From: an uncultured Clostridia bacterium
GTDB lineage: Bacteria; Bacillota; Clostridia; Oscillospirales; UBA644
Assembly: GCA_944386305.1 (NCBI GenBank)
Contig: CALXAN010000027.1
Location: 1-34,388, forward strand
Length of the DNA stretch: 34,388 nucleotides
Direction of reading: 5' to 3'
Shown piece after piece: positions 8,456 to 15,853 of this stretch. Below the pieces are notes generated by a model, which did no database searches, was not told the origin of the DNA, and saw only the letters and a list, made by a program, of their open reading frames with translations. Within the stretch, counting starts at the first letter, position 1. Each line of letters starts with the position of its first letter. The translations under genes and the position numbers were made by a program.

Positions 8456-9919
8456 TTACAGCGCGTTTATATTTTCGTCCAGCCATGAGTATCTGAGCTC
8501 AAGGAACCTGAGCAGCCAGTCTACGTTGCTCTGCAGCGTTTTGTACTGCAGGGTAAATTTCGGTTCGCTGCCCAGCTGCTTGTCGACCTGCCAGATGCTG
8601 AAGTTACGCTCCCATGCGCCCTCTGCCAGCAGCGCCTGTCCCTCATCGACTGCTTTAAGCGCCTCGTTGTAGAGGTCTTGCTTTATTTCGTTCCATCTCT
8701 GCTTATACAGCGCTCGGAAATCTTCGTCCGCCATGAGGTAGTTGAACCACGTTATGATGACATAGTAGTCGTCATAGGTGTAGTCCGAAATATCCAAATT
8801 CTTCAGCGTTTGCGCATCCATTATGTCTTCCGTGTCGGGGCCCACGGTGGCAAAATCGTCGTAATTCGGGTTGTCTTCGAAGAAATTGCCCAACGCAAGG
8901 TCGAAATCCCATGCGGGCCCCATTTTCAGCAGCCCGTCTTTATCCTTTACAAAATAGCAGCTGCGGCGGTAGCAGGAGTCGAGGTTATAGGTCAGCTCAT
9001 GCAGTATGGACCAGTCGATAAAGGACATTACGTCTATATATTTCTCGTAGCCGTCTAGCGATCGTATAGCCTTGTCCGTCTGAACAAAATAATTTTTGAT
9101 ATAATCGAACTGCGCCTTTGACATCACGTCCGTGTCGGGACTCTTTATCCTGACCCATTTTGCGCAGCCGGCCGAGAAATAATCCTCGCCCTCAACGTCC
9201 ACATCGGTGTCCGTTCCGCCTATTTCCAATAAATATCCCGTGTTCACGTCCGGATAGCTCTCGTCTATGTCTATCCTGTCCTCGCCTACCTGCAGCTGCT
9301 CGCCCATGGTGTATACCCCGCGGTATCTGCCGTTGAGATATACCTCGACAAGATACTGCGTGGGGTGGTATGCGAGGTTCTGCAGCACTTTGCCCATGCG
9401 GTGTGCTACATAGTTGCGCATCAGCGTTTTGTCGGCTATGTTTGCTATCAGCACCCATTGCCGCGCTTCGGCCAGTCCGAGCACGGAGACTTTGCTGTCA
9501 AACTTAATTTTGTAAGGCTTCTTATCCTTTGTCCATGATGTGTGACCTCTGCCTTTTATCTGAGCTGTCTGCACAGGCAGGGATTCAAAGCCGCTGCCGC
9601 GGGCGTCTATGCTTACCGTGCATGCCACATAGTATTCCTTTGAAACGATATCGACGTGTCCCTGCGTCTCTATATAGACGGCCGGCAGCGCCGAGTTTTC
9701 GTCTCCTTTGATGTCATCGGGCGGCTCAGGCAGCTCGGTATTGGGTTCCTCTGTTTGGACGGATCCGGGCTGTGTCCCGCTGTTCTGCTCCGTGTCGGGG
9801 TCGTCGGTTTGTCCGGGAACGTCGGGCTCGGTGCAGCCTGCTAGAACCGACGTAGTGAGTGCGGCCAGTAAGGTCAGGCATATGAGCCGCAATGTTTTGT
9901 TTATTTGTCGCAAATACAT
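8456..9919 (-). CDS. CotH-kinase family lipoprotein
   Basis: A 487-residue protein. A lipoprotein signal peptide ends in the lipobox LAGC (lipidated Cys29), followed by a Thr/Pro/Glu/Asp-rich linker (about 30-75). A CotH kinase domain then fills the rest: an N-terminal beta region (AQIKGRGHTSW, KKPYKIKFDSK), YLVEVYLNGRYRGVYTMGEQ, and the metal/catalytic segment MGPAWDFDLALGN. CotH proteins are kinases that phosphorylate spore-coat proteins in Bacillus, but many clostridial members are secreted, as this one appears to be; its substrate is unknown. A run of nine G (9921-9929) stands immediately before the ATG where a ribosome binding site is expected. It could be co-transcribed with the upstream GNAT gene, 167 bases away. 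Confidence 0.88.
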   Translation of the reverse strand: MYLRQINKTLRLICLTLLAALTTSVLAGCTEPDVPGQTDDPDTEQNSGTQPGSVQTEEPNTELPEPPDDIKGDENSALPAVYIETQGHVDIVSKEYYVACTVSIDARGSGFESLPVQTAQIKGRGHTSWTKDKKPYKIKFDSKVSVLGLAEARQWVLIANIADKTLMRNYVAHRMGKVLQNLAYHPTQYLVEVYLNGRYRGVYTMGEQLQVGEDRIDIDESYPDVNTGYLLEIGGTDTDVDVEGEDYFSAGCAKWVRIKSPDTDVMSKAQFDYIKNYFVQTDKAIRSLDGYEKYIDVMSFIDWSILHELTYNLDSCYRRSCYFVKDKDGLLKMGPAWDFDLALGNFFEDNPNYDDFATVGPDTEDIMDAQTLKNLDISDYTYDDYYVIITWFNYLMADEDFRALYKQRWNEIKQDLYNEALKAVDEGQALLAEGAWERNFSIWQVDKQLGSEPKFTLQYKTLQSNVDWLLRFLELRYSWLDENINAL

Positions 9920-9930
9920 TCCCCCCCCCG
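9920..9930 (-). promoter_or_regulatory. Poly-G tract at the CotH ribosome binding site
   Basis: Nine consecutive G on the minus strand (9929-9921) end one base before the ATG. It replaces a normal AGGAGG and is a possible slippage site. Confidence 0.5.
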
Positions 9931-9953
9931 ATTATTAACTCTCAGCTCGTCCT

Positions 9954-9982
9954 TACGGCGGATGAATGCCATTCCCGCCGTA
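9954..9982 (-). other. Hairpin in the CotH leader
   Basis: TACGGCGG (9954-9961) pairs with CCGCCGTA (9975-9982), with a further self-complementary core GAATG/CATTC inside. It lies in the 167-base gap between the GNAT and CotH genes. There is no U-run on either strand, so it is probably not a terminator; an attenuating or stabilising role is possible. Confidence 0.4.
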
Positions 9983-10086
9983 CTTTGACGTCCTGCTTTT
10001 TCTGCGTCTGCTTTATACCGCTCGTCTCGGGCTGCGGTTTATATTCCTACTGACAGCTTACGCTTTTATTGTGATACGGCCGTGAT

Positions 10087-10761
10087 TCAGTTCAGCAGAA
10101 ATGCCAGTCCGTAGGTGCCTTTGCACTTTCCGCTGAGGTCGAGCAGCATTCCCGACGGTTCGGTCCTTGCGGTTTCCGACAGATCGTCGCCGTATATTTT
10201 GCCGTCCCGCACGAATCCGTCGGGTGTAAACACCTTGCCGTCGAGCGTCAGTTCGAAGCTTTTTTTGTCCATGACTACGGCGTAGTTGTTCTTGTCTATG
10301 CCTCGCAGATATTTGCCGTATCCTTCCGGCGAGCGTCCAGCGGCGCGGCGGACGGTCCGCAGAAGCTTGGGTTCGTAGCCGAACCGTGCGTAAAATGTAT
10401 ACAGGCTCTTTGTCTCTGGTACTGTGATGATACAGTCCGCGCCCTCCCTGCGCAGTTCTTCTTTGGCGTATTCGTGCAGGGAGGTAAAAATTCCCTCGCC
10501 CCTGAGCTGAGGTTTTGTCGCCGCGGCGTACAGATAAGCGGCGCTGAGGGTTTGGCTGCCGTTCTTGATCCTGTACGGCAGCATGAACAGCATTCCCGCT
10601 ATTTGCCCGTCTTCCGAGCGCGCCACATAGCAGTCCTCAACGGTAAAAAACGAGTCTAGAAATTTGTTTATGAACTCGGGTTCGTCGGCTCCGAAGCATT
10701 CCCTCCACAGGTCGAATATCTGTTGTCGGTCCGTCATTTGCGCATGTTCATTGGTTATCAT
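10087..10761 (-). CDS. GNAT-family N-acetyltransferase
   Basis: A 224-residue acetyltransferase. The N-terminal half has the GNAT fold: substrate region IFDLWRECFG, central strands ending AAYLYAAATKP, and the acetyl-CoA pyrophosphate loop QLRGEGIF. A C-terminal sterol-carrier-like region resembles the Eis/enhanced-intracellular-survival architecture. The substrate is unknown. I start at the ATG at 10761, preceded by GGGAGG; a longer ORF to 11064 is only read-through of the upstream gene region. The start overlaps the upstream DUF2156 stop as ATGA, so the two are translationally coupled and likely work together. Confidence 0.82.
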   Translation of the reverse strand: MITNEHAQMTDRQQIFDLWRECFGADEPEFINKFLDSFFTVEDCYVARSEDGQIAGMLFMLPYRIKNGSQTLSAAYLYAAATKPQLRGEGIFTSLHEYAKEELRREGADCIITVPETKSLYTFYARFGYEPKLLRTVRRAAGRSPEGYGKYLRGIDKNNYAVVMDKKSFELTLDGKVFTPDGFVRDGKIYGDDLSETARTEPSGMLLDLSGKCKGTYGLAFLLN

Positions 10762-11672
10762 AGCGGCCTCCCAGCGCGGCAAGAATATTTTTTTATCATT
10801 CGGCACGGGCAGTAAGAGCTTTTGGACTGTCTCAGCCCGGGTATGCCCATGTCTTCCTCTCTGTTTATATATATGAAATCCGGGTTGTCCTGTGCGAACA
10901 TCGACGCCAGGGTCGGATATGCGCCCCGGACTTCGTCGTCGGCCTTTTCTATGTGTATCACTGCCGTCTGAGGGTGGCACGCGCATCTTTCCGCTATCGT
11001 AAATCCGCATATACGTCCGTCCACTCTCAGCACGCCGCCCAGGAGCCCCAGCTGATCCGCGCATGACAGCATCACGTCCAGCACATGCTCCTCCTTGTCC
11101 GTGCCTATCCCTTTCTCAGAGGCATGCTTTGCGCCCCAGTCTGCGGCAAATTCGGCGCATTCCGCGGCATTTGACCTCTCAAGCTTCTCATAGGCCCACC
11201 TGCCGCCGTACGTTTTTATAAAAGAGTTGTAATGATTTCTTTTTGCATGGAGCTTTTTGCCCGAATACGTGCGGAAGTTATCCGCCTCATAGAGATATTC
11301 GTCGTATTCGTCGTGGTTGTGGAACTCGAATGCGCCGGGGAACAGTCTGTCCAATCGCTGCCGCTGCGCTTCGTTTATATATACAAAATGGGCGTGCGTG
11401 CCGTCTCTGTGCAGCTGTATGCCGTCCATGATCCGTATCGCACGGGCAAAAGCCTGTTCGTCCTCAGCTATCGGCATGGGCCACAGCGTACGCTCTCCGT
11501 CCGTCTGCTGCAGATATACGCATTTGTCCTCGTATGCGATATACGTCGGGTAGATATCCGACCACGCGTATATGTTCCCGAAGCAGTATTCGCAGCTCTC
11601 CGCTTCCGCTCCGTGCAGGGCTGACAGATATCTTGTTCTGTCGCCCAAGTTTATGGGTTTAAAATCCGGCAT
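10758..11672 (-). CDS. DUF2156 (LPG-synthase C-terminal domain) protein
   Basis: A 304-residue soluble protein matching DUF2156, the aminoacyl-transferase domain that in MprF/LysX is fused to a membrane part and moves amino acids onto phosphatidylglycerol. Family features seen are CEYCFGNIYAWSD near the N-terminus, KKLHAKRNHYNSFIKTY in the middle, and AYPTLASMFAQ with YINREEDMGIPGLRQSK near the end. It lacks any membrane helix, so a role in acylating lipids or peptides from the cytoplasm is possible but unproven. I prefer the ATG at 11672 (MPDFKPINLGD) over the longer ORF start at 11780, whose first 36 residues look non-homologous. It is first in a pair with the GNAT gene. Confidence 0.82.
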   Translation of the reverse strand: MPDFKPINLGDRTRYLSALHGAEAESCEYCFGNIYAWSDIYPTYIAYEDKCVYLQQTDGERTLWPMPIAEDEQAFARAIRIMDGIQLHRDGTHAHFVYINEAQRQRLDRLFPGAFEFHNHDEYDEYLYEADNFRTYSGKKLHAKRNHYNSFIKTYGGRWAYEKLERSNAAECAEFAADWGAKHASEKGIGTDKEEHVLDVMLSCADQLGLLGGVLRVDGRICGFTIAERCACHPQTAVIHIEKADDEVRGAYPTLASMFAQDNPDFIYINREEDMGIPGLRQSKSSYCPCRMIKKYSCRAGRPL

Positions 11673-11798
11673 AAAGGCCGCCGTCCTTACCTGTCTTTTT
11701 GTGCGCGCCTCGGTACGGACTTTATGCGACGCCCGCTGATATTCGACCCCGAATATCGCTGCGCTTCCCCCGAGGCGCAACTGCTCTTCACGGCCTAT

Positions 11799-11827
11799 AT
11801 TCTACACTATTTTATTATTAAATTCAA
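11799..11827 (-). promoter_or_regulatory. Promoter of the DUF2156-GNAT pair
   Basis: On the minus strand: -35 TTGAAT (11827-11822), a 17-base spacer, and -10 TAGAAT (11804-11799). It implies a leader of about 120 bases before the chosen start. Confidence 0.7.
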
Positions 11828-11943
11828 GCCCCTTTATATATTTGGCCGTGCGGTTTTTTGCCTTCGCCGTTTTATTGCCGTTATCACGCACGGCCCGGCG
11901 TATTGCAGTATGCGTCAAATCTTTTGAATACGGCCTGCGCCGC

Positions 11944-11973
11944 TTGACAATACATGTGAGCGTATGATATATT
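11944..11973 (+). promoter_or_regulatory. Promoter of the DUF4091 lipoprotein gene
   Basis: -35 TTGACA at 11944-11949. The -10 is either GATATA (11966-11971, 16-base spacer) or TATATT (11968-11973, 18-base spacer). Confidence 0.65.
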
Positions 11974-12032
11974 ATTAGATAATTCTTATGATAATAATCG
12001 CATATTTTATTCGTCCACGGAGGTATGTAATA

Positions 12033-14819
12033 ATGGTAAAAAAAGCGATTTGTACTGCGGTTTTGTGCGCGGCGGCGGTTTTCGGCGTAATTTTGTCGGT
12101 TTCCTGTACCAAACGTCCCGAAAGCGTGGACGTCTATATACTCGAACCCTACGAATATCTGCTGCGCGACGAGACGCCCGAAGATTATGACGGGCCGAGC
12201 GGCATGTCGGCTTCCCTGGCCGGCAATGAGACGGAGAGTCTTCAGTTCGTGCTCAATTTCGGATTTGACGCCACCGAAGTGCGCGCCGAGGTCGGACAGC
12301 TGCGTTCCGATGCGGGGGACGTGCTGGATACGGAGCTGTTCAGGCAGCATTATATCGAGGTCAAGACCCCTACGACCGACGACTTTGAGCCGGGCTGGTA
12401 CCCCGACGCGCTGATACCTATGTACGACGGCTCCGACGGAGGCTTTGCAAACGATTCCTGCGACGTGCCGCAGGGCCAAAACTGCGGTTTTTGGATAAAT
12501 GTCAATGCGGCGCCCGACCAGCCCGCGGGTGAGTATTCGGGTACGGTCAGCGTGAGCTGTGCGGAGCTGGACGAACCGGTGCTGATTGATGTGACGGCGA
12601 CGGTTTGGGATTTTTCTCTGTCTGACCAGACCGAGAGCTCGACCTGCTTCGGAGTGTGGATGGACCATGTGCAGAGCTACGGGGAGTATAAGGGCTACGA
12701 GGATGTGGATTACGGGCAGCTGAGTGTGGATTACAGTATGTTCCTGCTCGATAAATACCGCATCTGCCCCACTTATGCTCCGTATTCCATAGACACGCAG
12801 CTGGCGGAGTTTGCCGAATACGTGTCTAATCCGCGTGTTTCACAGTACGCCATACCCTGTGCGGGCCAGTACGATGAGGCAAACGGCGTGTTTACGCCCT
12901 CGGAGGCGACAGTGCGCTTTGTGCAGATACTGCGGGAAGCGGGACTGCTGGACAAGGGCGTGTTTTACGTGACGGACGAGCCCGCCGACGACGAGGCGAC
13001 CAACGCTAAGCTCGCGGCTATAAACCGCGCTCTTAAAGAGCTGTGTCCCGAATGCCCCAATATTGTCACTACCGCGCCTCGTCCCAGCTGTTACGGCGGC
13101 GTAGTCGACGCCTGGTGCGGCCTGTTCAACGCTCCCAGTATGTATGAAGAAAACATACGCTACCGCCAGTCTCTCGCAGAGACGGTGTGGTGGTACGGCT
13201 GCGTCACGCCCGAATACCCGTACCCGAACTATCAGCTGACCAACGACCTGCTCAATATCAGGCTCATATCGTGGATGCAGCGCGATTATAACATATCCGC
13301 CAATCTGTTTTGGTCTACTACGGTCATGCGTAAATTTTTGGCCGATCAAGAGATATATACGGACAGAGATGTTTGGACCGATCCCAATGCGTTCGGCTCC
13401 TCGCCCGGAGACGGTTATCTGCTGTATCCCGGCTTTGAAGGAGACGGGATAGTGGGACGCAACGAACCCGTGCCTACAATACGCATCAACAATATCCGAG
13501 ACGGGATAGAGGATTATATTTATTTGGAAATGGTTGAAGCCAAGCTCTCCTCCAAGCTGCAGGCCCTGGGCGCTTCGGCTGATATCGATATGCTGATGGA
13601 CTCGTTTTACGACGCTTTATACGACAGCGTGGGCAGTATAAACTACGACGGAGAGCTTGTAAAAACCGCTCGCGCAATCGCGGCCGAACAGATCCTTTCG
13701 GACGAGCCCGTGATAATTTCACACAGACCCTATACTTCCGAGGATATAGTAAACGGCCGCCGCGTCGAAGTATACGCCGAACCCGGCCTGAAAGTGACCG
13801 TGGACGGCTCAGAAGCCGAAGAGATACCCATGGGTTCGTACAGCCTTTATGTCTGCTGCACGGACGTTGCAGAGGGGGTGCGCCGCGCCAGCGTAGAGGT
13901 GGACGGGCAGTCCTATTCGCTGCTGCTGCCTGCCAATACCGACGAGTCCTGGATAAACGAACTTGTCAGAAAGGTCTATTCTCATACCAATGCGCTCGGA
14001 CTGTACGGGGACGAATATATACAGAATTATAAAGATAATTTTGCCGGGGATGGTCTCGCTTCCGACCCCGCCCGCCTTTCTTCGATAGCCTCGGAGCTGG
14101 CCGTGGACGTTCCTGTCGTCGTGCAGAACAGTCTTTCGCTGACCTCCTCCGACGGCAAACCTCGTCAGAGCATGCGCATATACGTGCCCGAGGGCGCCTC
14201 TGTCGAGGTCGACGGACAGCCCGCAGAGCTTGACGGAACGGAGGACGGGATATCTGTATATCTTTACGAATGCGTCTGCGAGGGGGCTTATGTCGAGGCC
14301 GATATTACCGTATCGTACCGGGATCGGACTCAGACTCTGACCAAATATATGCCGTGCCCGATATCGGAATTTACGGCGATGTACGACATGTCCTCCCAGT
14401 CGTTCAAAAGCGCTGTTTTGGCCGCCAATCCCAATACGGAGTTAAGTTTCGGCAGCGACGGGCTTACGGCCCATATCGGCATAACTTCCTTATCTTTGAC
14501 CGTCCCTGTCAGCGGCACGGCCGTGCTCAGTGATCTGCGGGATTACGACGTGATGTATATAAGCGTCCGCAATTCCTCAGACTCCGATATGCAGGGACTG
14601 ACCGTAGAGCTTACAGGCGCGTCGAGCGCGGTCAGCGTCGCCGAATGCGGCGCTTTGGCTCCGGGGCAGAGCGCTTTGCTGCAGATTGATTTGTCCGCGC
14701 CTACTCTGCCCGAACAGCTGCTGGGAGATCTGCTGCAGATATGGCTGACGCAGGGCGGCACTGATATAAGGGAGGATGTGCTGACCCTGCAGTCCGTCAG
14801 CGTCGCTAAGCTTCAGTGA
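12033..14819 (+). CDS. DUF4091 / GH123-like glycosidase-family lipoprotein
   Basis: A 928-residue surface protein. A lipoprotein signal peptide ends in SVSC. An N-terminal beta-sandwich follows (about 35-190; ETESLQFVLN and PAGEYSGTVSVSC), then a TIM-barrel-like region with the Asp-Glu pair D315-E316 in YVTDEPADDE, where GH123-type enzymes keep their substrate-assisted catalytic residues. A classic DUF4091 block is seen at PVPTIRINNIRDGIEDYIYL. The final 370 residues are Ser-rich beta modules, probably Ig-like or carbohydrate-binding. Unlike its downstream neighbours it appears catalytically intact. The true start is the ATG at 12033 behind GGAGG; an ATG at 11988 has no such site. It may be co-transcribed with the next gene, 109 bases on. 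Confidence 0.85.
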   Translation: MVKKAICTAVLCAAAVFGVILSVSCTKRPESVDVYILEPYEYLLRDETPEDYDGPSGMSASLAGNETESLQFVLNFGFDATEVRAEVGQLRSDAGDVLDTELFRQHYIEVKTPTTDDFEPGWYPDALIPMYDGSDGGFANDSCDVPQGQNCGFWINVNAAPDQPAGEYSGTVSVSCAELDEPVLIDVTATVWDFSLSDQTESSTCFGVWMDHVQSYGEYKGYEDVDYGQLSVDYSMFLLDKYRICPTYAPYSIDTQLAEFAEYVSNPRVSQYAIPCAGQYDEANGVFTPSEATVRFVQILREAGLLDKGVFYVTDEPADDEATNAKLAAINRALKELCPECPNIVTTAPRPSCYGGVVDAWCGLFNAPSMYEENIRYRQSLAETVWWYGCVTPEYPYPNYQLTNDLLNIRLISWMQRDYNISANLFWSTTVMRKFLADQEIYTDRDVWTDPNAFGSSPGDGYLLYPGFEGDGIVGRNEPVPTIRINNIRDGIEDYIYLEMVEAKLSSKLQALGASADIDMLMDSFYDALYDSVGSINYDGELVKTARAIAAEQILSDEPVIISHRPYTSEDIVNGRRVEVYAEPGLKVTVDGSEAEEIPMGSYSLYVCCTDVAEGVRRASVEVDGQSYSLLLPANTDESWINELVRKVYSHTNALGLYGDEYIQNYKDNFAGDGLASDPARLSSIASELAVDVPVVVQNSLSLTSSDGKPRQSMRIYVPEGASVEVDGQPAELDGTEDGISVYLYECVCEGAYVEADITVSYRDRTQTLTKYMPCPISEFTAMYDMSSQSFKSAVLAANPNTELSFGSDGLTAHIGITSLSLTVPVSGTAVLSDLRDYDVMYISVRNSSDSDMQGLTVELTGASSAVSVAECGALAPGQSALLQIDLSAPTLPEQLLGDLLQIWLTQGGTDIREDVLTLQSVSVAKLQ

Positions 14820-14928
14820 GATTTTTTCGCATATTTTTAATTTCGTATATTGCCGTTTTTGCCGCTTGAAAGCTGAGGAGTAAGTTTCGGTTAAGATATT
14901 CTTGATATGAACGGAGGTTAGCCGCCGA

Positions 14929-15702
14929 ATGCGCGCAAAATTTATCGTGACCGTATTCTGCCTGATAATGTCAGTGTGCATGATGTGTTCGGCCGCTCAG
15001 ACAGCCGCGGTGTCTTACCGTATGCCTCAGGTAGGTCTGAGCGTGGATATACCCGAGGAGTACGACGTTTTTTCCGCGGATCTGTCAGTCTACGAGGCGG
15101 AAAACGCTTTCAGCGTATCCGACGAGGAGCTTATGCAATATTTTGAAGACAACAGCATCCTTTTGGAAGCGCTCAGCCCCGACAGAAATGTGGACATTAC
15201 CTTTACCGGAGTAGGAAACGTTTGGGACGTAGACTCGTTTGCCTCGCTCAGTGACGAGCAGCTTAGGGAAACTGCGGATGAGATAGCCCGCACGATAACA
15301 GACAGCGCAGAGTCCGTGCCGGGAGGCGTGCGCCTGCTTGAGGTGCGCACGGAGAGATTTTCGGATACGGCCGTATTCGCGGTTATAGAGTATACCGCGG
15401 GCGGTATATACGGCATGAAATATTACACCGCATGCAACGGGTCGGCCGTGACCATGTCCGTGTACGTCTACGACGGTATGCCCGACGCATATTTGGTGCA
15501 GACTGCGGACAGCGTCGCTGCCAGTTTTGAGTTCGATTCGGACAGTCTTTTGGATCCTCTGTTTATGTCCGCGGCGGCCGGGCTTGCCGTGACGGCGCTG
15601 CTTTTTGCGGCGCTCGGGCTGGGCTTCGGCTGCATCTCGGCGCTGCAAAGCAGGTCGCGGAATGTCGAAAAACGACGTTCCGGCGCATCATCCGATGTCT
15701 AA
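14929..15702 (+). CDS. Unknown exported protein with C-terminal membrane anchor
   Basis: A 257-residue protein of no family I recognise. A signal peptide (1-22, ending CSAAQ) is followed by an extracellular region of about 185 residues that begins YRMPQVGLSVDIPEEYDVF and contains VDITFTGVG and YTAGGIYGMKYY. This layout loosely recalls the PsbP/DcrB-like fold of small lipid- or surface-associated domains, but that is a weak impression. A membrane helix lies at about 211-236, followed by a basic tail (SRSRNVEKRR). GGAGG precedes the ATG by 11 bases. It shares the plan of its neighbours: extracellular domain, one C-terminal helix, basic tail. No terminator is seen before or after it. Confidence 0.65.
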   Translation: MRAKFIVTVFCLIMSVCMMCSAAQTAAVSYRMPQVGLSVDIPEEYDVFSADLSVYEAENAFSVSDEELMQYFEDNSILLEALSPDRNVDITFTGVGNVWDVDSFASLSDEQLRETADEIARTITDSAESVPGGVRLLEVRTERFSDTAVFAVIEYTAGGIYGMKYYTACNGSAVTMSVYVYDGMPDAYLVQTADSVAASFEFDSDSLLDPLFMSAAAGLAVTALLFAALGLGFGCISALQSRSRNVEKRRSGASSDV

Positions 15703-15765
15703 AAAAAATATATATGTGTTTTTTATTTTTGGTAAATTTACAGCCTACTTTTTATTTTCAACGGC

Positions 15766-15794
15766 TTGCAATATTTATTGAATTGTAGTATAAT
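15766..15794 (+). promoter_or_regulatory. Sigma-A promoter of the glycosidase-like gene
   Basis: -35 TTGCAA (15766-15771), a 17-base spacer, and -10 TATAAT (15789-15794). Confidence 0.82.
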
Positions 15795-15853
15795 AAATAA
15801 CATATGGGCGGAGTGCGCCGTTTTTTAAGCTTAATTTTTAAGGAGAGTTTTTG

